Source: Deltaproteobacteria bacterium (lineage in GTDB: Bacteria; Desulfobacterota; DSM-4660; Desulfatiglandales; HGW-15). Taken from it: a DNA stretch of 39,355 nucleotides. The stretch's first letter is position 1. Every line of letters begins with the position of its first letter. The DNA lies in the NCBI GenBank assembly GCA_019308745.1, contig JAFDHO010000019.1, positions 1 to 39,355 of the forward strand, read 5' to 3'. The position numbers and the translations under genes were made by a program. The notes under the pieces were generated by a model, which made no database searches, was not told where the DNA came from, and saw nothing but the letters and a program-made list of their open reading frames with translations. Positions 1 through 9,473 of the stretch are shown piece after piece.

Positions 1-21
1 AGGTGAATACGGAACGAAAAC

Positions 22-1086
22 ATGAATGACACTCTGAATTCAAACACGCAAGGATTTGATTTTCTCGCCACCTGTATAGGGAGCGTTCCCTATTTGGATG
101 TAGAGGACGTCTGTGAGCGCATCCTCGAATTATTCCCTCGCGCGCCCTTTTGGCCCCAGTTCGTCAACAGAAGCCCCCTGGAGACCATGATCCTCCAATT
201 CAGCGAAGGCCTGCCCTTCCTGGAGTTGGTGGAAGAAGGCAAGGCCCTGTCCCTGCGCCGCGACAATCTGGAATCGGAACTTGTCTCCTTTTACGAGCAT
301 TTCCTGGGGGAAGATCTCTCTTATTTTGCCGTCGGCAGGAAATACTCGCGGGGGCTCTACGAAGTCGCCGATGCCATCCGCAGAAAGGGTGAAAAATACG
401 GCCCCTATATCAAGGGGCAAACCGTGGGTCCGATTACCTTTGCTGCCGGTGTCTCCGATCATGCCGGGCATACCCTCCTCCAGGACCCCGAGTTGCTGGA
501 AGCCGTGGTGAAAGGCCTTTCCATCAAGGCCCTATGGCAAGTCAGGAAGCTGGAAGAAACGGGGAAGAGGCCTATCCTTTTTATTGACGAGCCATACCTC
601 TCCGGGTTTGGTTCAGCCTTTACCCCCCTGGAGAGGGAAGAAGTCGTAAAGATCCTGGGAGAAATCATTGGCTATTTGAGGGAAAGATCTCAAGCGCTGA
701 TAGGGGTCCACTGTTGCGGAAATACGGACTGGTCCATGATAGCAGACTCAGGACCGAACATCATAAGCTTTGATGCCTATGAGTATCTAGACACCTTTCT
801 GTTGTATCCCGACAGTATCTCTCGGTTCGTCCATTCAGGAGGCGCCATTGCCTGGGGCATCGTTCCCACATTCCGGTTCACGGGAAAGGAATCGGTAGAG
901 GCTCTCTATCAAAAGCTCTGCGGCGGCCTCAATCGACTGAGAGATTGGGGCTTAGGCCGGGATGTAGTGGTCAGCCGATCCCTGTTGACCCCTGCCTGCG
1001 GTATGGGCACCATGACACCTGCTCTGGCGGACAGGGCCCTGGATCTGTTGGTGAAAGTATCAAGGAAATGCCGCGATCTCTTCTGA
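22..1086 (+). CDS. MetE-core-like methyltransferase (UROD/MetE superfamily)
   Basis: A 354-aa protein resembling the C-terminal catalytic barrel of cobalamin-independent methionine synthase, without the N-terminal MetE half. Visible motifs are FIDEP (residues 188-192), an HCC zinc-ligand motif at 230-232, SFDAYEY at 249-255 and a late TPACGM motif with C326; these correspond to the His-x-Cys ... Cys zinc site of MetE-type enzymes. Such short core proteins are known in anaerobes and are thought to move a methyl group, probably from a corrinoid protein, to homocysteine or another thiol. The actual methyl donor and acceptor cannot be read from sequence. The start is the first ATG; an AGGTG lies about 16 bases upstream, so the ribosome site is weak. 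The gene converges on the next one, with only 30 bases between stops. Alternative: a uroporphyrinogen-decarboxylase-like corrinoid methyltransferase. Confidence 0.75.
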   Translation: MNDTLNSNTQGFDFLATCIGSVPYLDVEDVCERILELFPRAPFWPQFVNRSPLETMILQFSEGLPFLELVEEGKALSLRRDNLESELVSFYEHFLGEDLSYFAVGRKYSRGLYEVADAIRRKGEKYGPYIKGQTVGPITFAAGVSDHAGHTLLQDPELLEAVVKGLSIKALWQVRKLEETGKRPILFIDEPYLSGFGSAFTPLEREEVVKILGEIIGYLRERSQALIGVHCCGNTDWSMIADSGPNIISFDAYEYLDTFLLYPDSISRFVHSGGAIAWGIVPTFRFTGKESVEALYQKLCGGLNRLRDWGLGRDVVVSRSLLTPACGMGTMTPALADRALDLLVKVSRKCRDLF

Positions 1087-1116
1087 GCGGGGCACCCCGT
1101 CTTGTTTCGGCCTTCT

Positions 1117-1914
1117 CTAGCTTCCCTGGATGTATTCACGGACCAATCCCTGGGTTGCAGGGGCTGTCACAACGATGGGATCACTGATCCTCCGGCCATC
1201 CAGGTACTCGTTCAGAAAAAACTCGGTCCCGTCCATACCATAGATTTTTCCGCCTGCCGACTCAACGATTATCCGGCATGCGGCTAGGTCCTCATAGGTC
1301 ACATTTGCCAAGATAGCCGCGTCTGCTCGCCCCATGGCCACATAACAGACGTGGGCATTTGTGCAGCCCATGTTTCGGATCTTGCCGGGGAATGACGACC
1401 TGAACTGTTGGTGAAACCTGGAATAGGTCAGGAGCATGCTCTCATCATCTATATCTTCTTCAGAGGAGACGTGGATCTTCGAGTCGCCGTGGAAGGCCTC
1501 TTTGCCCGCAAGGGCATGGAAGAGATCGCCGGTTGCAGGCATATGAAAGACACCGAGAATGGGCCAAAAGTTCTCCAGGAGCGCCAGAGAACTTCCCCAG
1601 ATAGGGATCCCCCCCTGGAAATTGGCCACTCCATCCAGGGGATTGTATACCCAGAGGGCACCATTCCCCCTGTGGGTGTAGTTTTGTGTGTCCTGGGTAT
1701 TCATGAAGATCTGGTGTTCCGGGTAGTTTCTCTCCACCTCCTCCCGAAAGAACTCCCTGAGCGCCAGTTCGGCTTCCGTGACCAGCCTCTCGTCAAACTT
1801 TACTGCCGCCCTTGCCTTTCCATAGTAGGAAAGCGCCACCTCACCCGACCGTCGTATAATCTCCAGGCCAAAGGCCATGAGGTCTTCTATGCCCCTTTTC
1901 TCTGTGCCTGTCAT
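1117..1914 (-). CDS. Divergent inositol-monophosphatase-family protein
   Basis: A 265-aa protein with the layout of the Mg-dependent inositol monophosphatase/FBPase/CysQ superfamily. The core motif reads WVYNPLDGVANF (residues 88-99), where the family has W-x-x-D-P-L-D-G-T-x-N-F, so the first metal-ligand Asp is Asn91. The usual GEE metal site is also absent (around IFMNTQD, 69-75), and the later WDxAAG motif reads YEDLAAC (207-213), keeping D209. Asp94 is retained. Activity may therefore be altered or lost, or the substrate may differ. It is probably the distal gene of the minus-strand run, 61 bases downstream of trmL. Family assignment is good; substrate is unknown. Confidence 0.72.
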   Translation of the reverse strand: MTGTEKRGIEDLMAFGLEIIRRSGEVALSYYGKARAAVKFDERLVTEAELALREFFREEVERNYPEHQIFMNTQDTQNYTHRGNGALWVYNPLDGVANFQGGIPIWGSSLALLENFWPILGVFHMPATGDLFHALAGKEAFHGDSKIHVSSEEDIDDESMLLTYSRFHQQFRSSFPGKIRNMGCTNAHVCYVAMGRADAAILANVTYEDLAACRIIVESAGGKIYGMDGTEFFLNEYLDGRRISDPIVVTAPATQGLVREYIQGS

Positions 1915-1975
1915 TCTCCCTCCTCTCTTGGAATATGAAGCAGACTCTTTTCCTTGGGCGAGAACCCATTGAATC

Positions 1976-2479
1976 TCAAAACATACCCATCTGATGCAGG
2001 TAATGATAGGTGACTATTCCAACAGTGGAGGAAAGGTTCAAGCTCCTGACCATTCCCCAAATGGGAACCCTGTAACAGGGGAAGGATGTGCGTATTTCCT
2101 TCGGGAGCCCGGTTGTTTCCCTTCCAAAGAGAAGGTAGTCACCATAATTCACCCTTGCCTTGGCGTAGTCCAGGGATGCATATTTACTGAAGGCAATAAG
2201 CTGCCTTGTCCCATCCTCCTTGAGGCACCGCAAGAATACACCAAAATCCTCATGATGCACCACATCCACTTCAGGCCAATAATCCAGCCCTGCTCTCTTG
2301 AGATGCTTGTCATCGACTCGAAAACCGAGGGGGTGCACGAGGTGGAGCCTCAACTCCGCCGCCCCACAGAGGCGAGCAATATTCCCCGTATTCGAGGGGA
2401 TCTCCGGCTGATAGAGGACCACGTTCAGCGCCGGGGCCTCTATCTTCTTGTGCCTGATGTCTTTGACGTTGAAACTCAT
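1976..2479 (-). CDS. trmL: tRNA (cytidine(34)-2'-O)-methyltransferase TrmL
   Basis: A 167-aa SPOUT-class RNA methyltransferase of the TrmL/YibK type, which methylates the ribose of the wobble base in tRNA-Leu isoacceptors using S-adenosylmethionine. The expected trefoil-knot motifs are all present: NTGNIARLCGA near the N terminus, LLFGRETTGLP in the middle, and IWGMVRSLNLSSTVGIV near the C terminus, which forms the knot and cofactor loop. Length matches the family (about 155-165 aa). It lies between a small Cys-rich gene and the monophosphatase-like gene, continuing the RNA-modification theme of the upstream superoperon. Confidence 0.92.
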   Translation of the reverse strand: MSFNVKDIRHKKIEAPALNVVLYQPEIPSNTGNIARLCGAAELRLHLVHPLGFRVDDKHLKRAGLDYWPEVDVVHHEDFGVFLRCLKEDGTRQLIAFSKYASLDYAKARVNYGDYLLFGRETTGLPKEIRTSFPCYRVPIWGMVRSLNLSSTVGIVTYHYLHQMGMF

Positions 2480-2549
2480 CTATCCTAATGGGCAGGGGAT
2501 TGCCCAGTCCCATCGATGATATCCGGGAATGATCCCTGTCCCTCCAGGC

Positions 2550-2747
2550 CTAATAGGGCCTCAAGGCCCCGCAATCAGGACATTGCCAATTCACCCCGCT
2601 ACAAGTCAGGCCCCACAGGTTCTCCTCCATGCACTCATTACAAATCTGGAACCCGCAGGGACAGGTCCAGCAAAAGGGCACGGGGTGTCCACAGCAGCTG
2701 CACTGATAGTTCCTTTTTCTTCTCGGTGCTTTGTGCTCCTTCTTCAT
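2550..2747 (-). CDS. Small Cys-rich (zinc-ribbon-like) protein
   Basis: A 65-aa basic protein with 11 cysteines (residues 16, 18, 19, 26, 29, 31, 36, 39, 49, 56, 59), grouped as CxCC, CxxC-x-C, CxxC and CxxC. The spacing suggests two zinc-binding knuckles, or a treble clef plus a ribbon. Residues 1-13 are strongly basic (KKEHK, RRKR), compatible with RNA or DNA contact. I do not recognise a named family. It sits co-directionally between the WalJ-like gene and trmL, about 130 bases from the former and 70 from the latter. The ribosome binding site is weak, so reality rests mainly on the ordered Cys pattern and strand agreement. Confidence 0.6.
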   Translation of the reverse strand: MKKEHKAPRRKRNYQCSCCGHPVPFCWTCPCGFQICNECMEENLWGLTCSGVNWQCPDCGALRPY

Positions 2748-2880
2748 GGTCCGGAGTTAACGTCGACAGGCTGTTGCCTAAATACCTTTGCTTGCTTTAC
2801 CCCCGAATAGGGACTGTCAAAACATTGCGGTGCCCCTTGGGGCTAAGCACCATTGTCGTCGGGCTTTGGGCGACAGCCCG

Positions 2881-3690
2881 TCAAGGATTGATCTCTTCTG
2901 AGGGCCTGGATGGCAATATGAAATCGACTATGGGAGCCGGTTCATCCTGATTGCTAACGATTATCCTGGTGCCCTCTCTTCCACAGGTCCTCAGGGCATT
3001 GTTCACTTCCCGGAGAGCCTTACGGGGTTCGTTGTTGGTCTTGCTGAGATGAGCCAGGACAAGGACCTTCAGTTCCTCGTTAGAAATCGACCTCACGAGC
3101 GAGCCGGCCTGCCTGTTGGAAAGATGTCCGTCCTGGCCCCTTATCCGCCTCTTCAGTTCCAGCGGATAGGGCCCGTTTTCCAGCATCTCTTCGTCATGAT
3201 TGAATTCGAGAATAAGGGCCTGACAACCCCTCAATCGATCTTCCACCAATCTGGTGCTCCGGCCCAGGTCCGTGAGGACACCTAATTTGATTCCGTTGGA
3301 AGATACAACGACCCCCATTGGGTCTGCTGCATCGTGGCACTTGGTAAAGGTCTCGAGGTGGAGGTCGTTTATGGTGACGACCTGGCCGGTGTGAATGATG
3401 ACCGGCCTTGAAAGGTTGCCTATGGTCTTCCCAGCCCTTCTCAAGGTGCGGTTATTGATATATACAGGGATGTCCAGACGCCGGGCCAGGGGGCCCGCGC
3501 CCCTTATGTGGTCAATGTGCTCATGGGTGATCAAAAGACCATCCAGTCCCTCGGGGTCAATGTTGACCTGCTCCATGCGACGAAACAGCTCACGGCAACT
3601 CAGACCCGCATCAATCATGATCCTGGAATGTGATGTTTCCACGTAGCAGGCATTTCCGCCACTACCCGAAGCCAAAACTGAGAATCGCAT
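2881..3690 (-). CDS. WalJ/YycJ-like metallo-beta-lactamase-fold hydrolase
   Basis: A 269-aa metallo-beta-lactamase-fold protein. The N terminus MRFSVLASGSGGNA is the conserved beginning of the YycJ/WalJ family, and THEHIDH at residues 55-61 supplies the HxHxDH zinc-binding motif. A later HLSN motif and a C-terminal VLAHLS segment also match. WalJ-type proteins are dinuclear metal exonucleases linked to DNA repair in Firmicutes; the role here is inferred. I chose the ATG at 3690 because it starts the conserved strand; an upstream ATG at 3783, just after the dut stop, would add 31 residues of atypical sequence. Downstream of dut in the same orientation. Confidence 0.85.
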   Translation of the reverse strand: MRFSVLASGSGGNACYVETSHSRIMIDAGLSCRELFRRMEQVNIDPEGLDGLLITHEHIDHIRGAGPLARRLDIPVYINNRTLRRAGKTIGNLSRPVIIHTGQVVTINDLHLETFTKCHDAADPMGVVVSSNGIKLGVLTDLGRSTRLVEDRLRGCQALILEFNHDEEMLENGPYPLELKRRIRGQDGHLSNRQAGSLVRSISNEELKVLVLAHLSKTNNEPRKALREVNNALRTCGREGTRIIVSNQDEPAPIVDFILPSRPSEEINP

Positions 3691-3786
3691 GCCGCCTCTG
3701 CTCCATAAATTTCGTCTCGCCTCCCTGGAAAAGGTCCAAGTGTGAAGGATCCCCACCGAGCGTAAAAAGGGCCTCGGACGCACAGG

Positions 3787-4239
3787 TCATTTGATGCCAC
3801 TGTGACCAAAGCCTCCTTGACCCCTCGGCGTACAATCCAGATCGTCCACTTCCCTTACTTCGGCCCTGTATACTCGCGTAATGAGCATCTGGGCAATTCG
3901 GTCTCCCCTGCAGATCGTGAAGGGCCTCTCCCCCCAGTTGATCATGATCAGGCCTATCTCTCCCCTGTAATCCGAGTCAACGGTCCCCGGCGAATTGACC
4001 ATCCCTATGCCGTACTTCAGGGCGAGGCCGCTCCTGGGCCTGATTTGCGCCTCATATCCCCGGGGGATTGCCACGGCTATCCCCGTGGGGATAAGCCTTA
4101 TTTCACCAGGATGGAGTGTTACAGGATCCGAAACTGCTGCCCGGAGATCCATCCCCGAGGACCCCTGCGTTTCGTAGGATGGCAAAGGCAGGTCTTTTCC
4201 GGCTGCAAGTCGCTTTATCTTTATTTCCAGCCTCTCCAA
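3787..4239 (-). CDS. dut: dUTP diphosphatase (dUTPase)
   Basis: A 150-aa trimeric-type dUTPase, which hydrolyses dUTP to dUMP and pyrophosphate, keeping uracil out of DNA and feeding thymidylate synthesis. Motifs in order: GMDLRAA (motif I), [11 protein letters not shown] (motif II), [13 protein letters not shown] (motif III, with the catalytic Asp in DSDY), GDRIAQML (motif IV), and the glycine-rich C-terminal arm [10 protein letters not shown] (motif V). Length is typical. It lies downstream of the M16 peptidase gene, a common neighbour in Deltaproteobacteria and other bacteria. Confidence 0.95.
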   Translation of the reverse strand: MERLEIKIKRLAAGKDLPLPSYETQGSSGMDLRAAVSDPVTLHPGEIRLIPTGIAVAIPRGYEAQIRPRSGLALKYGIGMVNSPGTVDSDYRGEIGLIMINWGERPFTICRGDRIAQMLITRVYRAEVREVDDLDCTPRGQGGFGHSGIK

Positions 4240-4365
4240 GGACTATTGCCCCTCACTTTGCCAATACATGTCAGCACTCGCTGTCTGTGAGAGCCGGGCA
4301 TTGCCTCATCGGCAGGACAGGTGTTCTCGACTGCGGGTCGAAACCAAGCTCAGGCCTCGCCTCTA

Positions 4366-5622
4366 TCAAAATAGAAGGCATCCCAGGTCCAAGTCATCTC
4401 TCTCGATGGGCCCGAGTGTCGCAAGAGAGACACTGCCGTCTCTGAAAGTGTCCCAGGAGACTGCCGCCACTTCGTCGAGAGTGACCCTTTCAATCCTTTC
4501 AACAAGCTCATGGTAACGGATATGTTTTCCAAAGACATATTCGTTCTTGGCCAACCGCATCATTCTGTTATCAGTGCTCTCCGCACCCAACATGATAGAA
4601 CCCATCAGGTGTTCCTTTGCCGCCTCAATGTCTCCTTTCGATATTGTTCCCCTGAGAATCTTTTCGACTTCCGTGTGTATGACACCAAGGACCCTGTTCA
4701 CGGACTGTGGGTCTGTCCCAGCGTAGATTCCGAACATTCCCGTATCAATGTAAGGGCTGATGAAGGAATAAACAGAATAGGCCAATCCCCTTTTTTCTCG
4801 TATTTCCTGGAAGAGGCGCGAACTCATGTTCCCCCCCAGAATGGTGTTCAGCAGGGCCCCCGCAAAACGAAGATCACTTGACAGGTGGGGCCCTTTTCCG
4901 CCCAGACAGATATGGACCTGCTCCAGTTCCTTTTTGTGGCACGAAACACCGCCATGTATAAGGGGAGCGTCCCTCACGGGAGTTGTGTTTGAGGGCTCCA
5001 GTGGTTCAAAAAGGGGCCTGAAATAGTCCACTACTTGATCGTGGGCCACATTCCCGGCCGCCGCTATTATGATCCTGTCAGGCGTATAGAATTGCTTGAT
5101 ATAGCTTAGGATGTTTTCCTTGCCAATTCTTGAAACCGTGTCGCTCGTTCCAAGAATCGACATGCCGAGGGGGTGGTTTGTCCAGAGAAGGCGGTTGAAA
5201 AGCACATGGATATGCTCATCCGGCATGTCCTCAACCATGTTGATTTCTTGGAGAATAACCTGCCTTTCCCTGTCCATCTCCCAGGGGTCGAACACGGAAT
5301 TGAGGAAGATGTCCGAAAGGATATCCGCCAACTCCTGGAAGTGCTTGCTCAGTACCCGGGCATGAAAACACGTGTTTTCCTTACCCGTGAAGGCGTTGGA
5401 AAGGCCTCCTATCGCGTCCAGCTGTTTCGCGATTTGGAGGGTGTTGCGGGTGTCGGTCCCCTTGAATATCATGTGCTCGATAAAGTGGGAGATGCCATTT
5501 TCATCTTCCATCTCCTCCCTGGAACCCACGTTAACCCATATCCCCAAGGACAGGGACTGGAAATGATTCAGGCTCTCCGTAATAATCCTGACACCGTTTT
5601 CCAGAACGGTCTTACGATACAT
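4366..5622 (-). CDS. M16-family zinc metallopeptidase
   Basis: A processing-peptidase-like protein of about 418 aa (pitrilysin/M16B family, like Bacillus YmxG or mitochondrial beta-MPP). The inverted zinc motif HFIEH (H46, E49, H50 from the chosen start) is intact within [14 protein letters not shown], followed by the typical [14 protein letters not shown] and [25 protein letters not shown] segments of the family. A GTG at 5637 would extend it by five residues; I prefer the ATG at 5622 because a GGGTGA sequence lies upstream. The start lies inside the end of pnp (11-base overlap), suggesting translational coupling; pnp-M16-dut is a widely conserved order. Confidence 0.92.
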   Translation of the reverse strand: MYRKTVLENGVRIITESLNHFQSLSLGIWVNVGSREEMEDENGISHFIEHMIFKGTDTRNTLQIAKQLDAIGGLSNAFTGKENTCFHARVLSKHFQELADILSDIFLNSVFDPWEMDRERQVILQEINMVEDMPDEHIHVLFNRLLWTNHPLGMSILGTSDTVSRIGKENILSYIKQFYTPDRIIIAAAGNVAHDQVVDYFRPLFEPLEPSNTTPVRDAPLIHGGVSCHKKELEQVHICLGGKGPHLSSDLRFAGALLNTILGGNMSSRLFQEIREKRGLAYSVYSFISPYIDTGMFGIYAGTDPQSVNRVLGVIHTEVEKILRGTISKGDIEAAKEHLMGSIMLGAESTDNRMMRLAKNEYVFGKHIRYHELVERIERVTLDEVAAVSWDTFRDGSVSLATLGPIERDDLDLGCLLF

Positions 5623-7711
5623 CGTCAAGACTTTCACCCAGAGCGGCTTTTCTCGAAAGGGAGATCTTTCCGTTCTTGTCCACGTCGAGCACTTTAACCA
5701 GCACCTGGTCGCCTTCCTTCAGGACATCGGTGACCTTGTTGACCCTCTGCCTGTCCATCTGAGAGATATGTATCAAGCCGTCCGTTCCAGGAAAGATCTC
5801 TACAAAGGCCCCAAAATCCATGATCTTGACGACCTTACCCATGTACAGTTTCCCGACCTCTGCATCCTGGATGATGCCAGCAATCATCTCAACTGCCTTC
5901 TTTGATCTTTCCCTGTCAGGTGTGGCTATGACCACCTTGCCGTCAGGATCGACGTCGATCTTTGCATCTGCGGTCGCCGATATCTCCCTGATGACTTTCC
6001 CACCCGGACCTATAAGGGTTCTCACCTTTTCAGGCTTTATCTCCAGGGTCGTTATCACGGGGGCATACTTGGACACCTCGGGTCTCGGTTTCGGTATAGC
6101 CTGTCCCATTTTTTCCAGGATGAATAGCCTGGCCTCCCTGGCCTGCGCAAGGGCGTTTTGCATAACCTCCCGGGTGACTCCATCAATCTTTATATCCATT
6201 TGCAGGGCGGTAACTCCATCTCTGGTCCCTGCCACCTTGAAATCCATATCCCCGTAGTGGTCCTCATCTCCGATAATATCCGTAAGGACGGCCATTTTGC
6301 CTCCGTCAGATACCAGACCCATGGCCACCCCTGCGACTGCTTCCTTAATAGGCACTCCGGCATCCATGAGGGAAAGGGACCCCCCGCAGACACTGGCCAT
6401 AGAGGAAGACCCGTTAGACTCAAGGATCTCGGATACCACGCGGACGGTGTATACGAAGTCGTCCTTCGAAGGCAAGACCGGAAGCAATGCCCGCCGGGCG
6501 AGAGCCCCATGCCCGATCTCCCGCCTCCCCGGCCCGCTGAGCCTCCGTGCCTCGCCGACACTGTAAGGGGGGAAATTGTAGTGAAATATGAAGTTCCGAT
6601 AAACTTCGCCGTATATCGTCTCTATCCTCTGATCGTCCATGCCGGTCCCGAGAGTGGTCAGCACCAGGGCCTGGGTCTCCCCCCGGGTAAAAAGCGCTGA
6701 CCCGTGGACCCTTGGCAACACCCCCACGAGGCAGTCAAGGGGTCTGACCTCGGTAAAGGATCGGCCATCAATCCGCTTGCCCTCTTCAAGAATGAGATTG
6801 CGCACCATCTTCTTCTCGAGATCACCGATGGCATCCATGATCCGGGACTCCCTGCCCTCATAGTCTCCGGAAAAGGCATCCAGAATCTGCTTGTAGACCT
6901 CGTCTCTCTTCTTCTGTCGCAATTTCTTATCAGCTGTCCCTATGACCTCCTCCATCATCGGCCTTGCCCTCTCGGCGATCTGTGCCGCCAATTCATCATC
7001 ACGCGCTACCGCCGAGATTTCCCTCTTGGGTTGCCCGACCTCCTTCCTCATTTTTTCCTGTACCGCAAGCATTGGCTGCAAGGCTTCATGCCCGAAAAAG
7101 ATCGCGTCAATCATGTCCTCTTCTTTCACGAAATCAGCACCCGCTTCCACCATGACGACCGCAGACCTGTTGCCCGCGACGATCAGGTTCACGTCGCTTT
7201 TCTCCTGCTGACTCCTGGTAGGATTGGCCACAAGTTTTCCATCGATCCGGCCCACCCTCACGGCAGCAATAGGGCCGTCAAATGGCACATCGGAGACCTC
7301 AAGTGCGGCGGAGGCGCCGAATAGGGCCAGGACATCCGCCTCGTTTTCTTTGTCCGAGGACAAGACCGTGGCAATGACCTGGGTTTCATAATAATAGTTA
7401 TCCGGGAACAAGGGGCGGAGAGGCCGATCTATGAGCCGGGAAACAAGGGTCTCCCGTTCGCTTGGCCTCCCCATGTCCCTTCTGAAGTAATTACCGGGAA
7501 TCCTACCCCCGGCATAGGACATCTCCTGATACTCTACCGTCAAAGGCAAGAAATCCACCCCTTCCCTGATCTCGTCCGTCGAGACCACGCTCACTAGCAC
7601 GACCGTCTCCCCCATGGTCACTACCACCGAGCCGCTCGCCTGTCGTGCAATTCGCCCCGTCTCTACATAAAGGGTCTGACCGTTTATATCCAACGAATAG
7701 TTCCTAACCAT
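5612..7711 (-). CDS. pnp: Polyribonucleotide nucleotidyltransferase (PNPase)
   Basis: A 699-aa polynucleotide phosphorylase, the 3'-to-5' phosphorolytic RNase of the degradosome. Two RNase PH-like domains are visible: the first with [20 protein letters not shown] and [20 protein letters not shown], the second with RGETQAL and the catalytic-core [15 protein letters not shown]. They are joined by an alpha-helical linker, and followed by a KH domain ([12 protein letters not shown], around residue 565) and a C-terminal S1 domain ([13 protein letters not shown] ... GLIHISQM). Length is canonical. It follows rpsO by 82 bases in the classic rpsO-pnp pair; autoregulation of the leader is known in enterobacteria but not shown here. 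Confidence 0.97.
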   Translation of the reverse strand: MVRNYSLDINGQTLYVETGRIARQASGSVVVTMGETVVLVSVVSTDEIREGVDFLPLTVEYQEMSYAGGRIPGNYFRRDMGRPSERETLVSRLIDRPLRPLFPDNYYYETQVIATVLSSDKENEADVLALFGASAALEVSDVPFDGPIAAVRVGRIDGKLVANPTRSQQEKSDVNLIVAGNRSAVVMVEAGADFVKEEDMIDAIFFGHEALQPMLAVQEKMRKEVGQPKREISAVARDDELAAQIAERARPMMEEVIGTADKKLRQKKRDEVYKQILDAFSGDYEGRESRIMDAIGDLEKKMVRNLILEEGKRIDGRSFTEVRPLDCLVGVLPRVHGSALFTRGETQALVLTTLGTGMDDQRIETIYGEVYRNFIFHYNFPPYSVGEARRLSGPGRREIGHGALARRALLPVLPSKDDFVYTVRVVSEILESNGSSSMASVCGGSLSLMDAGVPIKEAVAGVAMGLVSDGGKMAVLTDIIGDEDHYGDMDFKVAGTRDGVTALQMDIKIDGVTREVMQNALAQAREARLFILEKMGQAIPKPRPEVSKYAPVITTLEIKPEKVRTLIGPGGKVIREISATADAKIDVDPDGKVVIATPDRERSKKAVEMIAGIIQDAEVGKLYMGKVVKIMDFGAFVEIFPGTDGLIHISQMDRQRVNKVTDVLKEGDQVLVKVLDVDKNGKISLSRKAALGESLDDVS

Positions 7712-7793
7712 TTACCAATCCATCCTTTCCTGAAATAGAAATACGCCCCGATTGTTCACGACTTCCCCCACGTCTCCGCGCGAGGAACGGCGT

Positions 7794-8063
7794 TTACTTC
7801 CGAAGGCCTAGTTCCTTTATTATCTTTTGGTATCTTTCCTTATCCGTTCTCTTGAGGTAATTGAGCAATCGCCTTCTCTGACCCACTAACTTGAGAAGAC
7901 CTCTGCGTGAATGATGATCCTTCTTGTGCACCTTGAAATGATCCGTGAGATAATTTATCCGATTACTCAGAAGTGCTATTTGCACCTCCGACGAACCCGT
8001 GTCTTTTTCGTGAATCTTGAACCGTTCAATGATTTCCTTCTTGCTCTCCGGGGTTAAAACCAC
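7794..8063 (-). CDS. rpsO: 30S ribosomal protein S15
   Basis: An 89-aa protein matching S15 in full: [35 protein letters not shown], with the conserved [11 protein letters not shown] 16S rRNA-binding segment, and the [13 protein letters not shown] helix. S15 binds the central domain of 16S rRNA early in 30S assembly. Length is exactly typical (88-89 aa). It precedes pnp and follows truB, as in the conserved truB-rpsO-pnp arrangement. Confidence 0.97.
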   Translation of the reverse strand: MVLTPESKKEIIERFKIHEKDTGSSEVQIALLSNRINYLTDHFKVHKKDHHSRRGLLKLVGQRRRLLNYLKRTDKERYQKIIKELGLRK

Positions 8064-8098
8064 TTTCTATACCTCCTTTATTGTTTGTGCATATATTG

Positions 8099-9022
8099 CT
8101 ACTTGAATACCCTCATCACCTTCAAACCGACTCCATTCCCATGCGCTTTATCGGGGACTCGGGCTATGGCAACCAAGTCCTCACCCCTCAGAAGCTTGAT
8201 CTCTTGCCCTGTGCCGCCCAAATCATCTCCAGGGCCCCGCAGGTCCCTCATCTTCGGCTGATAGCCATTGCGGATCTTCCGGGCCATGATGTCGCCTATC
8301 TTGACTGCCCTGAGATGAGGCAAGCCATTACCCAGGGGTATGATCCGTTCACACAGGGCGTCTTTCTGATCTGGCCCGCTCACCTTATTGATGTTGACGG
8401 CATCCCTTATATCAAAAGGGCCGCTGGCCAGCCTTCTCAAGGCGGTCAGATGTGCGCCGGTCCCCAGGGCCTTGCCGAAATCAGAAACCAGGGCCCGCAC
8501 ATATGTCCCCCCGGAGCAAACAACGCGCACCGTGACCTCTGGAAGATCCACGGACAAGATATCAAAGGAGTGGATCTTGACCTTTCTCGCGCCCAGGCTT
8601 ACATCGATCCCTTTGCGGGCATATTCATAAGCCCTCTTGCCCTTGTACCTTACGGCTGAAAACCTCGGCGGAACTTGCTCAATCTCGCCGACAAAATTCC
8701 TGGCCCTCGCCCTGAGTTCCTCCGGCACGAATTCAGGGACAGGCGTGACATTCAAGATCTCACCATGCACATCCTGGGTATCCGTCTCCACCCCCAGTCT
8801 CAGGATGCCCGTGTATTCCTTTGCGCCTGAGGCAAGATAAGGAAAAAGCTTTGTCCCCTGCCCCAATAGGACGATCAAAAGGCCTGTCGCAAAGGGATCC
8901 AGGGTGCCGGCATGGCCCACCTTCCTTATCTTCAGAATCCTTCCGACCCTGCCCGCCGCCTCAAATGAGGTTTCGCCCTCGTTCTTGTCGACGAGGATGA
9001 TTCCGTCACGGACATTTCCCAT
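8099..9022 (-). CDS. truB: tRNA pseudouridine(55) synthase TruB
   Basis: A 307-aa enzyme that makes pseudouridine 55 in the T loop of tRNAs. The catalytic motif GHAGTLDPFATGLL contains the nucleophilic Asp42, and RFSAVRYKGKRAYEYARKG and SGGTYVRALVSDFGKALG are the other family signatures. The C-terminal 70 or so residues resemble the TruB_C/PUA-like extension. The start is supported by the family N terminus GIILVDKNEGETSFEA. It lies 87 bases after rbfA; no nrnA-like DHH phosphoesterase gene separates them, although that gene is found here in many bacteria. Confidence 0.95.
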   Translation of the reverse strand: MGNVRDGIILVDKNEGETSFEAAGRVGRILKIRKVGHAGTLDPFATGLLIVLLGQGTKLFPYLASGAKEYTGILRLGVETDTQDVHGEILNVTPVPEFVPEELRARARNFVGEIEQVPPRFSAVRYKGKRAYEYARKGIDVSLGARKVKIHSFDILSVDLPEVTVRVVCSGGTYVRALVSDFGKALGTGAHLTALRRLASGPFDIRDAVNINKVSGPDQKDALCERIIPLGNGLPHLRAVKIGDIMARKIRNGYQPKMRDLRGPGDDLGGTGQEIKLLRGEDLVAIARVPDKAHGNGVGLKVMRVFK

Positions 9023-9109
9023 GGAGATTTTGCAGTCCTGGGGCCGAACATTTCACGGGCAATCCGGGACCCGTTACGGATCGCTTGTTCTCCACGCAAG
9101 ATTCGGCCA

Positions 9110-9466
9110 TTAATCTTCTCCCTTGGGATTGAGCTTCTTAAAAAGCTTCTCCAGATGGTCTCCCGTCTCAAGGGAGGGATCGTGTTTGAAAATCAAATCG
9201 GGCATGTATTTCAGTTCCAGTCTTTGTCCGATTTCCCGCTTGATGAAGCCCTTGGCGCTGTTAAGGCCCGCCCCGGCTTCTTGAACATCTTTGTCGTCTC
9301 CATACACACTGTAGTAGACCTTTGCATACTTGAGATCATTGCTCAGGCGTACCGCGGTCACGGTCGTCTTCTTGACCCTGGGATCTTTCACCCTGCTCAT
9401 GAGCAGATCCGCTATCTCCCTCAAGAGCTGATCTCCCACCCTAATGGCCCTTTTGCCAGCCAGCAT
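9110..9466 (-). CDS. rbfA: 30S ribosome-binding factor RbfA
   Basis: A 118-aa KH-like maturation factor for the 5' end of 16S rRNA, acting late in 30S assembly. Recognisable segments are RAIRVGDQLLREIADLL, VKDPRVKKTTVTAVRLSNDLKYAKVYYSV and GFIKREIGQRLELKYMPDLIFKHDPSLE. The ATG at 9466 was chosen over an upstream start at 9508: it gives the usual length, follows the ylxP stop by seven bases, and has a GTGAGG ribosome binding site about six bases upstream. Confidence 0.94.
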   Translation of the reverse strand: MLAGKRAIRVGDQLLREIADLLMSRVKDPRVKKTTVTAVRLSNDLKYAKVYYSVYGDDKDVQEAGAGLNSAKGFIKREIGQRLELKYMPDLIFKHDPSLETGDHLEKLFKKLNPKGED

Positions 9467-9473
9467 TTTTGCC

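Noticed and set aside
1087-1116. Terminator between the convergent MetE-like and monophosphatase-like genes
   Set aside because: The GGGG-CA-CCCC dyad leaves only a two-base loop and lacks a real T run, so it is not a convincing terminator.
8932-9171. Minus-strand frame between rbfA and truB
   Set aside because: It overlaps both genes in another frame and is merely out-of-frame translation.
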